Assembly (NCBI GenBank): GCA_027318915.1 | Contig: DAHVOH010000010.1 | Span: 16,272 to 57,603 of the forward strand | Direction of reading: 5' to 3' | From: Clostridiales bacterium | GTDB lineage: Bacteria > Bacillota_E > Sulfobacillia > Sulfobacillales > JAIMBI01 | DNA length: 41,332 nucleotides | In this document: positions 33,297-40,213 of the stretch, in pieces | Position numbering within the stretch: the stretch's first letter is position 1 | Layout: each line of letters opens with the position of its first letter | Translations under genes and position numbers: made by a program | The notes under the pieces: model-generated | Databases searched by the model: none | The model's input: the letters and a program-made list of their open reading frames with translations, nothing else | What the model was told of the DNA's origin: nothing

Positions 33297-34226
33297 TCAG
33301 TATTTCATCGACTCGTTGAGACCGTCGGCCAGCAGGTTGAAGCCCAACATGGCCAGCGCCAGGGCAATCCCCGGGAAGATGAGAATCCACGGCGCGGTTT
33401 GATAAGCCTGCAGGCCTTCGCTGATCATCTGCCCCCAGCTGGGTGTGGGCGGAGGAACGCCCAGCCCCAGGAACGACAGCCCCGATTCGGCCATGATGTT
33501 CCCCGACACGGTGAGACTGGCAAAAACCAGGACGGTCGGGAGCACATTGGGCAAGATGTGGCGAAACATAATCCGGAGTTTGGACGCGCCGCTGGCGATG
33601 GCCGCCGCCACGTAATCCTCCTCGCGGATGATCACGGCCTGCCCGCGCACCATGCGGACAATCGAGGGCCACCCCAGCACGCCCAACACGACAATCACCA
33701 CCGCCGTCGACGCATGGCCCACCACCGAGACAATCAACATCACAAAAAGATAAAACGGAAACGCCATCATCACGTCCACCAGGCGCATGAGCAGGTTGCT
33801 GGCCCTAGCGCTGCTGGTCGCCGCCAGCAGACCCAGCACCACGCCGATGCCGACGGCGATGACCGTGGCCAGAATGCCGACCTCCATGGACACCCGCGCG
33901 CCCCATATGATGCGCGACAACAGATCGCGTCCAAGCGTATCGGTGCCGAGAAAGAACCCGGGCACCCGCCACTGCGGCGCCACCGGCACGCCGACCGCAT
34001 TGATGCCGTTGGCAAACTGTTTGTCCGGCGGGTAGGGGGCAATCCACGGTGCCAGCACCGCCATCACAATCATCAGCAGCACCAGAGCGGCTCCGGTCAG
34101 ACCGACCGGATTGCGCCGAAACCGCCTCCAGGCGCGCTGGCGCGGAGACGGGTAGGTGTGGTCGGCCGCCGAATCCTCCGCCGTGGGCGGAGCGGCCGGC
34201 CAGGATCGCGAGGACTCCTCTGCCAT
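33297..34226 (-). CDS. ABC transporter permease, DppC/OppC type
   Basis: A 309-residue partner permease. The N-terminal cytoplasmic stretch with WRRFRRNPVGLTGAALVLLM is the OppC_N-type signature. Next come the LAPWIAPY loop and GTDTLGRDLLSRIIWGAR, then the EAA-like loop DYVAAAIASGASKLRIMFRH and SFLGLGVPPPTPSWG, all typical of DppC. Membrane protein with about six helices. The ATG has AAGGGAG close upstream. The hairpin in the 115-base gap after binding protein 3 probably sets the ratio of binding protein to permease. Confidence 0.94.
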   Translation of the reverse strand: MAEESSRSWPAAPPTAEDSAADHTYPSPRQRAWRRFRRNPVGLTGAALVLLMIVMAVLAPWIAPYPPDKQFANGINAVGVPVAPQWRVPGFFLGTDTLGRDLLSRIIWGARVSMEVGILATVIAVGIGVVLGLLAATSSARASNLLMRLVDVMMAFPFYLFVMLIVSVVGHASTAVVIVVLGVLGWPSIVRMVRGQAVIIREEDYVAAAIASGASKLRIMFRHILPNVLPTVLVFASLTVSGNIMAESGLSFLGLGVPPPTPSWGQMISEGLQAYQTAPWILIFPGIALALAMLGFNLLADGLNESMKY

Positions 34227-34259
34227 GGCTTCTCCCTTATTCACGAGCCGCTGCGCCGC

Positions 34260-34284
34260 CCGGACCAGTTTTGGACTGGTCCGG
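34260..34284 (-). terminator. Intercistronic hairpin between binding protein 3 and the permease gene
   Basis: Arms CCGGACCAGT and ACTGGTCCGG (10 bp) flank a 5-base loop between the binding protein stop (34342) and the permease start (34226). Such hairpins downstream of binding-protein genes are known to protect the upstream message and lower permease expression, as in the malE-malF case; partial termination is the alternative. Confidence 0.6.
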
Positions 34285-34341
34285 ACGCGAGCGGCCACCG
34301 CTGTCCCATGCGACTTCCGACGGTCTCTTGCCTCTCTCCCG

Positions 34342-36036
34342 CTATTTCCAGAGCAGATTTTCTTCGATGCCCAACTGACCCAGGTACAGGTACTTGTTGG
34401 CGCCGGTCGGCGCCGGATGCAGACTGGGCGACACCAGCTCCGTCGAGGCCGGGAAGATGAGCGGGATCCACGGCTGCTGCTGAAGCGCGATGGCCTGCGC
34501 TTCGTCGTAGAGTTTATACCGCTGCTGGTCCTGTGCGGGCGACATCACGTCGGCCTCGTTGACCAACTGGTTGAAGCGGGCGTCATTCCACCAGGCAAAG
34601 TTGCCGGTCCCGTCCGCGGCCCCCAGCAGCAGGGAGTCGAAGATGTCCGACGGGTCGGGATAATCGATGCCCCATTGGATGATACCGAACTTCACTTTGT
34701 TGCCGGACAGGGCCGTGATGTACGCGGAAAGCGACATCGTGTCCAGATGCACGTTTACGCCCACCGCCTGCAGGTTGGCCATGACCGATTCGGCCTGCTG
34801 CACCACCGCCGGATCATTGTTGACGGTGAGGGTCAGCGTCAGCTGTCCCGGCTTGTAGCCCGCCTGGCTCAAGAGCGCCTTGGCCCGGGTGGGGTCGTAG
34901 GGAATGGGCGGCAGGTTGGGTTGCGAGCCGGGATAGCCCGGCGGCAGGTACTGATTGGCCGGGACGGCCTGCCCCGCATCCAGGGCGACGAGACGCTGGC
35001 GGTTGACGGCCAGGTTCAGGGCGCGCCGCACCAGCACGTTGCGAAACGGGCCGTAATTCACGTCCATGAAGTAGAAGTCGATGGACCCGGTGTCGGCCAG
35101 CACCAGCAGATCCTTCTTCAGGCTGGGGTTGCTTTCGATGGTGGGCATGTCGGCCGGAGGCACCGGCCCCATGGCGTCAATCTCCCCCCGCCGGAACATG
35201 AGGAACTGGGTTTGCGGACTGGGGCCGAGGATGAACTTGATGGTGGAGAAGTAGGGCCGCTTGCCCCAGTAGTAGGGGTTGCGAACCTCGATCAGCACCT
35301 GGTTGTGGATCCACTCGGAGAGTTTGTAGGGACCGGTCCCGACCGCGTGATCCGAGTAGGCGGTGCCGTACTGTTCCACAACGCTCGGGTCGGCGATGTC
35401 CGAGGTGGGCATGGCCAGGATGTTCAGAAAGTAGCCTTCCGGCTGGACCAGCGTGATGCGCAGCGTGTTGGGCGACAGGGCCTGCAAGCCGGAAACGCTG
35501 GTGGCCTTGCCGCTCGCATAGGCTTGGGCGCCGGCGATGTCCAGATAGTAGGACTGCGCGTAGCTGGCGCTCTTGGGATTGATCTGCCGGGTTAGATTGA
35601 ACACCACGTCCTGCGCGTTGAACGGATCCCCGTTGGAGAACCGGACATGCGGACGCAGATGGAACGTGTACACCTTGCCGCCGTCGGTCACCGTCCACGA
35701 CTGGGCCAGAGACGGCACCAGCGCGGACGACGTGGGCGCATAGGTGACCAGGGTGTTGTACAGGCCGTACATGGCCTGGGTGGATTCATAGCCCGGACTG
35801 CCGGCCGGATCCAACGTGGGCACATCGCCCTGATACGCGGTTGTGAAGGTGCCCCCATACTGCGGGGTGGACGATGACGTGCCGGTGGGAGCCGTCGTGC
35901 TCCCGCACCCGGCCACGGCAGCCACCATGGCGCCGCCGGCTGCGAGCAGCAGCAGCGTGCGCCAGGAACGGACCAGAGCGCTTCCTTGACTCGTGGGAGA
36001 CTTCCCCTGGGATAGCATGGTCATCTTTCCGGGCAA
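34342..36036 (-). CDS. Family-5 ABC substrate-binding lipoprotein 3
   Basis: A 564-residue SBP_bac_5 lipoprotein. The TTG start was chosen because AAAGGAGG lies 8 bases upstream; ATG 36024 has no proper site. The signal ends in AAGGAMVAAVAGC. Typical parts are VPTLDPAGSPGY, VTDGGKVYTFHLRPHVRFSNGDPF (family signature), VGTGPYKLSEWIHN and IPYDPTRAKALLSQAGYKPGQ. It is more canonical and more distant from binding proteins 1 and 2, and is clearly the partner of the two permeases downstream. The ligand is unknown; context suggests an oligosaccharide with amino sugars or phosphorylatable beta-linked sugars. Confidence 0.93.
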   Translation of the reverse strand: MPGKMTMLSQGKSPTSQGSALVRSWRTLLLLAAGGAMVAAVAGCGSTTAPTGTSSSTPQYGGTFTTAYQGDVPTLDPAGSPGYESTQAMYGLYNTLVTYAPTSSALVPSLAQSWTVTDGGKVYTFHLRPHVRFSNGDPFNAQDVVFNLTRQINPKSASYAQSYYLDIAGAQAYASGKATSVSGLQALSPNTLRITLVQPEGYFLNILAMPTSDIADPSVVEQYGTAYSDHAVGTGPYKLSEWIHNQVLIEVRNPYYWGKRPYFSTIKFILGPSPQTQFLMFRRGEIDAMGPVPPADMPTIESNPSLKKDLLVLADTGSIDFYFMDVNYGPFRNVLVRRALNLAVNRQRLVALDAGQAVPANQYLPPGYPGSQPNLPPIPYDPTRAKALLSQAGYKPGQLTLTLTVNNDPAVVQQAESVMANLQAVGVNVHLDTMSLSAYITALSGNKVKFGIIQWGIDYPDPSDIFDSLLLGAADGTGNFAWWNDARFNQLVNEADVMSPAQDQQRYKLYDEAQAIALQQQPWIPLIFPASTELVSPSLHPAPTGANKYLYLGQLGIEENLLWK

Positions 36037-36125
36037 CGCCCGGCCCTCCTTTCGGATGGTGGCGCGGCGCCGACATCTGTCGGACGTCTGTGTGATGCGC
36101 CGTCCACCTAGCGCGTGAGTCGGAC

Positions 36126-37520
36126 TCAGGACACGGTTTTGGCAAACAGCGGCCCGGCGGGCAGCTCCTGCCGCCGGCGCACCAGGGCCCGCGCCAAATC
36201 TCGACCGGCCACCAGCGGATTGAGCGCCAGCGCCTCAACGGCCGCATCCTCCGTCCGGATCCGCGCCGCCTCCACCGTGGCCCATTCGTAGTGTTTGAGC
36301 GTCTGAACGAGGGATGGGATCGGATCGCGCACCGGACGCGTCAACCCGATGGGCACGGGCCCGGCCGGGTCGACCCGGCAGCTGAGCTCCATCACCGCGT
36401 CGGCCGGCAGAATCGGGCCGGCGGCCCCGCCGTGGCGCACGTTGAGAATCACCGGTCGGCCGCCGCCCTGGCCCGCCAGCCCCAGCATCGTGTCGATGGC
36501 CACCCGCTCATAGCTTTCCGTGGACAAAATCGTGGCGGGGTCCAGGCCCCGGTTCACGGGGGTGCCGGTTTCCTCCTGGAAGTAGGAGTTGGAACGGCCG
36601 GCGAGCGTCTCGCAGTAGAGGGGCAGCAGGGCGTCGTCCTCATGGGCCGCGGCCAGCTTGGACGCCCGGGCAAAGAAGGCGCCCGATCGCTCCGCCACCT
36701 GCGCGCCCCGAGAAGCCGCGCGGGAAATCCGCCGCGCCACCTCGCCGGCATGTTGGTACAGGTACACGTATTCGGTCGGCAGCGCATCCACTGACCGAAT
36801 CTCGTCGGCACGGAAGAACGACAGCGGGCGAACCCGCGCCTGCACTTCCGGCAAGCGTTCCAAAATCACGGGCAGCAGATCCCGCTCCCCGTGGAAAAGC
36901 GCCAGGAACCAGCCGAGGTGATTCAGTCCCACGGTTTCCGCCCGCAGATCCTCCGGGGGCAGCGCCAGGAAGTGCGCCAATTCCTGCTGCAAATGGTGAG
37001 GGGTATCGCACACGCCGACAAAGCGGTCAACACCCTCGGCCAGCAGCGCCTCGGACACGATGCCGACGGGATTGGCGAAGTTGATGACCCAAGCCCGGGG
37101 ATTGACCGCCCGGATCGCGGGCAGCAGCTCCGACAGGGCGGCGATGGTGCGGAGCGCCAGAAAAAAGCCGCCCGGGCCCACCGTCTCCTGGCCCAGCACG
37201 CCGCAGTCCAGACTGGCCCGCTCGTCGTGCACCCGGCCCATCTCACCGCCCGGACGGATGGTCACCAGGACGTGGGCGGCGGCGGACACGGCCTCCGCGA
37301 GACTCTCGGCCACCTCAATCGAAACCCGGCGCGAACCCGTCTGCGGCAGCCTGGCGCCGATGCGGGCCATGATCCGCGCGCGCGCCGGGTCGCGATCGTA
37401 CAGGGCGACCGTTTCAAGCCCCAACGCGTCGGCATGGCGAAGCAGGCCGTACAACAGGCGCGGCGTGCGAAATCCCCCGCCGCCCACCACGGCCACGCGC
37501 CGAGCCACCTCAGCGCTCAT
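36126..37520 (-). CDS. Glycoside hydrolase family 4 (6-phospho-glycosidase)
   Basis: A 464-residue GH4 enzyme, which cleaves glycosides by an NAD+- and metal-dependent redox mechanism. The Rossmann start is RRVAVVGGGGFRTPRLL. The metal-binding Cys is residue 171 in GVCDTPHHLQQEL, and the metal-binding His is residue 201 in GLNHLGWF. INFANPVGIVSEAL follows the usual NP motif. GH4 members act on 6-phospho-alpha- or beta-glucosides or galacturonides; the pattern is closest in feel to 6-phospho-beta-glucosidases. A phospho-substrate needs a kinase because the importer is an ABC type, and the PfkB gene directly upstream (11-base overlap) could supply it. The start follows GGGAGAGGAA. Confidence 0.93.
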   Translation of the reverse strand: MSAEVARRVAVVGGGGFRTPRLLYGLLRHADALGLETVALYDRDPARARIMARIGARLPQTGSRRVSIEVAESLAEAVSAAAHVLVTIRPGGEMGRVHDERASLDCGVLGQETVGPGGFFLALRTIAALSELLPAIRAVNPRAWVINFANPVGIVSEALLAEGVDRFVGVCDTPHHLQQELAHFLALPPEDLRAETVGLNHLGWFLALFHGERDLLPVILERLPEVQARVRPLSFFRADEIRSVDALPTEYVYLYQHAGEVARRISRAASRGAQVAERSGAFFARASKLAAAHEDDALLPLYCETLAGRSNSYFQEETGTPVNRGLDPATILSTESYERVAIDTMLGLAGQGGGRPVILNVRHGGAAGPILPADAVMELSCRVDPAGPVPIGLTRPVRDPIPSLVQTLKHYEWATVEAARIRTEDAAVEALALNPLVAGRDLARALVRRRQELPAGPLFAKTVS

Positions 37521-38475
37521 GGCCGTGTTCCTCTCCCGGCGCGGCCGATGTGATCCGGGATTCGGCCAGTCCCGCCAGCAGCGTCTCGCGGCGAGGCGAG
37601 CCGGTGCCGCCGCCGATGCGTCCGATGGCGTGCCCGGCGGCCCAGTTGGCGGCGCGCAGCCGCTCGGCGAACGACCATCCCCAGCTGCGCGCCGCCACGT
37701 AGGTGGACGAGAAGACGTCACCCGCGCCGGTGGCGTCGACCAGCACCACCGGGCACGCCGCGGCAGACTCCCGACGCCCGTCATGGAGCACGTCGGCTCC
37801 TTCGGCGCCGCGCGTGATGACCACCTCCGGCACGCTGGCGGCCAGTCTTTCTCCGGCCGCCTCGATGCGGGTCTCCTGCGTCACCAGCAGGGCTTCCGGG
37901 ACATTGCAGAACAACATGGCCGCCGACGGCAGCAGATCGCGCAAGGCCCACGAACGCAGGAAGTCGGGATGCCACGAGAGGGAGAGCGCCACCTCCTGCC
38001 CCAGTTGCCGCGCCGTCTCCACCAGCCGGTGAGCGTACGGATGGCGGGCCGCCAAGTACAGGACCGCGTCGGACCCGGCCGCCTGCAGCGCCTCCGCGTA
38101 CCATTCCCAGGGGGCCTGGGGAACGCGGCCATAAGAGACAATCCCGCGGTCCCCGTTCCAGTTCAGCGTGACCGCCACGTTGGTGTGCCCGCCCCGGGCC
38201 CGGTAGACGCCGTCGGTGGCCAGCCCCTCCTGGTCAAACACATCCAGGAGGGCGCGGCCGTAGAAGTCGTCGCCCACCTCGCCCAAGAGCTTGGTCCGCA
38301 TCTCCAGGCGATGAAAAGCCAGTGCGCTGATGGCGTACCCCCCGGGCGCCCATCCAACCTGCTCGGCCACCACCTCTTCCCCCGCTTGAGGAAGGCGCGC
38401 CAAGCCGGCAAAGATGGTGTCGGCATAAATCGCCCCCACCACCAGAACCCGCGGCGTCCTAATGCCAGCTGCCAG
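37510..38475 (-). CDS. PfkB-family carbohydrate kinase, apparent CTG start
   Basis: A 321-residue ribokinase-fold kinase. Sugar-binding GGYAISALAFHRL and GEVGDDFYGRALLDVF are near the N-terminus; the C-terminal catalytic motif is VDATGAGDVFSSTYVAARSWG with the general-base Asp. In the family translation begins a few residues before the first beta strand (here VLVVGAIYADTIFAGL). The first standard starts, GTG 38442 and 38439, fall inside that strand and lack a ribosome binding site. The only well-placed site, AGGAGG, lies 8 bases before CTG 38475, and the frame is closed by the TAG of the previous gene, so a CTG start is likely. The sugar is unknown. It overlaps GH4 downstream. Confidence 0.88.
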   Translation of the reverse strand: MAAGIRTPRVLVVGAIYADTIFAGLARLPQAGEEVVAEQVGWAPGGYAISALAFHRLEMRTKLLGEVGDDFYGRALLDVFDQEGLATDGVYRARGGHTNVAVTLNWNGDRGIVSYGRVPQAPWEWYAEALQAAGSDAVLYLAARHPYAHRLVETARQLGQEVALSLSWHPDFLRSWALRDLLPSAAMLFCNVPEALLVTQETRIEAAGERLAASVPEVVITRGAEGADVLHDGRRESAAACPVVLVDATGAGDVFSSTYVAARSWGWSFAERLRAANWAAGHAIGRIGGGTGSPRRETLLAGLAESRITSAAPGEEHGHER

Positions 38476-38487
38476 CGTGTTCGCCTC

Positions 38488-39405
38488 CTAACGCGCTTCG
38501 GGATGGAGCAGGGACCAGGCGTTTTGATGCAGCATCCGCCGCACCGCCTCGCCGGGAATGCCGGCGTAGGCGCATTCCCGCACAAAGTCCTCCAGATATC
38601 GAGCGGCAAATCCGCGCGGGAAATACTGGGAATCCGTGCCGAAGATGATGCGGTCGGGCCCGAATGTTTCGTAGGCTTTCTTGACCAAGTCGCCCAGCGT
38701 CAGCGGGTAGGGCATCCACCGCACCCATTGGTTGGAGCCCGAGGTGTCCACCAGGACGTTTTCATGAGCCCATCCCAGCTGCAGCAGCTCCCCCCAGTAC
38801 CCGGCTCCGAAGTGCGGCACCACAATGGGCAGATCCGGAAACGACCGCGCCACCGGATCGATGGTGAGAGGGCTCATGCGGGGATGAAACACGAGGCCGC
38901 CCCCGCCGCCCAGAACCCCATAGTGGATCAGCACGGGACGGCGGCGTTCGGCCAACAGCTCCCACAGAGGCCAGTAGCGGCGGTCGTCAAGCGGCAGTTC
39001 GAACCGCGGCCCAAAGCACTTGTATCCTTTGAGGCCGTGCACATCGAGATCCTCACGGAGCCGATCCGGCGCATCCGGGCTGTCGGGGGACACGTGAGAA
39101 AATCCGTAGATCTTATCCGGGTAGTCTCGCTGCGCCTGGCCAAGAAAGGCGGCTCCCGGACCGGTCACAAACACCACGCCGCTCAGAGCGTAGCGATCGA
39201 TTTCCGCCAGCCACCGCCGGAGCACCTCCGGGGGATCGGGCGTGGGCTCCGGGTCGGGAAACCCCCAGGCATCCAGCATCCAGCGATACTGCCGCTGCGA
39301 ATAGGTGAGGGGCTCCCGCGGATCGGTGGCGATCCGCCCCGCCGAGGGGCTGGGCGTCACAAAGTGAACATGAAAATCCAACACCTGCTCGGGCACGTTG
39401 CTCAT
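38488..39405 (-). CDS. Amidohydrolase-family TIM-barrel enzyme
   Basis: A 305-residue amidohydrolase of the Amidohydro_2 type, cytosolic. The metal-binding HxH pair is His12 and His14 in LDFHVHF. Later conserved parts are GLKGYKCFGPRFELP, PVLIHYGVL, LPIVVPHFGAGYW and the final metal Asp in IIFGTDSQYFPRGF. Members are metal-dependent hydrolases, decarboxylases or lactonases. Given the sugar-catabolic neighbours, a sugar lactonase or deacetylase role is conceivable, but it is not NagA by sequence style. The ATG has GGAGGGACTC upstream; the stop leads directly into the ribosome binding site of the PfkB gene. Confidence 0.88.
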   Translation of the reverse strand: MSNVPEQVLDFHVHFVTPSPSAGRIATDPREPLTYSQRQYRWMLDAWGFPDPEPTPDPPEVLRRWLAEIDRYALSGVVFVTGPGAAFLGQAQRDYPDKIYGFSHVSPDSPDAPDRLREDLDVHGLKGYKCFGPRFELPLDDRRYWPLWELLAERRRPVLIHYGVLGGGGGLVFHPRMSPLTIDPVARSFPDLPIVVPHFGAGYWGELLQLGWAHENVLVDTSGSNQWVRWMPYPLTLGDLVKKAYETFGPDRIIFGTDSQYFPRGFAARYLEDFVRECAYAGIPGEAVRRMLHQNAWSLLHPEAR

Positions 39406-39433
39406 GAGTCCCTCCGTCCCGCCATCGTCCCCA

Positions 39434-40081
39434 TCAGGCCAGCAGATTTTGATCGCGGAGCTTCTGCCGGAGACTCGCCATCAGCGACTCGCGCATGCGC
39501 GTCAGGTGAATCGTGACCAAGGCCCGCGCCAGCACCACGTCGCGCGCGGCAATGGCCTCCAGGAGCGCCTGGTGGTCATCCACCAGCGCCCGCAGGATCT
39601 CCGGCGGAAAGCTCAGATAGTGCATCGCCCGGCTCGCTTCATCCAGCAACTCCTCGACGGTTCTGCGGATGCGGGGACCGCCGCCGGCCTGAGCCAGCTG
39701 ACTGTGAAAATTCCACTCGACCTGCCACATGGACCCATCGGCCGACTCCGCCGCCGCGGGTTTGAGCACGGCGCCGCGGCTCGCCGCGGTGGCGACCAGC
39801 TCACTTTCCAGCAGAGCGCGAAACCCAAACACCTCGGCCAAATCTTCCAGTTCAATGCTGGACACCACGTAGCCCAGCCGCGGCACCGGGCGCACCAGAT
39901 GGCGGACGGACAGGGTTTGCAACGCTTCGCGCACCGGCGTCTTGGACAGCTCCAGTTCATCGGCCAGGTCCTGCTCCTGCAGGACCGTGGCCGGCGGCCA
40001 CTGCCCCTCAATCAATCGCCGCCGGAGCTCATCGAAGGCCCGACGTCGTGCCAGTCCCTCGCGGGTCCCCGTTTTGCCCAC
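39434..40081 (-). CDS. GntR-family transcriptional regulator, FCD/FadR subfamily
   Basis: A 215-residue regulator. The N-terminal winged helix (residues about 13-75) reads AFDELRRRLIEGQWPPATVL and DLADELELSKTPVREALQTL. The C-terminal all-helical FCD effector domain shows FGFRALLESELVATAA, EWNFHSQLAQ and DDHQALLEAIAARD with candidate metal or acid-binding residues. FCD-type GntR proteins sense organic acids or sugar acids and repress catabolic operons. The GTG start follows GGAGG at 6-base spacing. It is first in the minus-strand cluster, 28 bases before the amidohydrolase gene, so it probably controls that cluster and itself. Confidence 0.93.
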   Translation of the reverse strand: MGKTGTREGLARRRAFDELRRRLIEGQWPPATVLQEQDLADELELSKTPVREALQTLSVRHLVRPVPRLGYVVSSIELEDLAEVFGFRALLESELVATAASRGAVLKPAAAESADGSMWQVEWNFHSQLAQAGGGPRIRRTVEELLDEASRAMHYLSFPPEILRALVDDHQALLEAIAARDVVLARALVTIHLTRMRESLMASLRQKLRDQNLLA

Positions 40082-40106
40082 GGCGCACCTCCGGTCCCTG
40101 GTATGT

Positions 40107-40141
40107 TTCAAATATATTACAGACATCTTTTTTGTCGTCAA
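40107..40141 (-). promoter_or_regulatory. Promoter of the gntR-led cluster
   Basis: On the minus strand TTGACG (40136-40141) and TAATAT (40114-40119) are 16 bp apart within the most AT-rich patch of the window, with a tract of six A in the spacer. The start site would be near 40107 and the leader about 26 nt. The AATATATT dyad at the -10 and flanking TGT/ACA steps may include the GntR operator. Confidence 0.7.
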
Positions 40142-40164
40142 GGGGTTCCGTCCCCTGACGCCGG

Positions 40165-40195
40165 CCGGCCACCGGCCGTCGCAGCCGGTGGCCGG
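40165..40195 (-). terminator. Hairpin after the S9 peptidase gene
   Basis: Arms CCGGCCACCGG and CCGGTGGCCGG (11 bp) enclose a 9-base loop, 19 bases past the stop at 40214. It separates the peptidase gene from the gntR promoter. No T-run. Confidence 0.55.
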
Positions 40196-40213
40196 TCCGG
40201 ACCTTGGCCCGAG

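Noticed and set aside
38440..38442. GTG 38442 as start of the PfkB kinase
   Set aside because: It would cut into the first beta strand and has no ribosome binding site; the AGGAGG-spaced CTG fits better.
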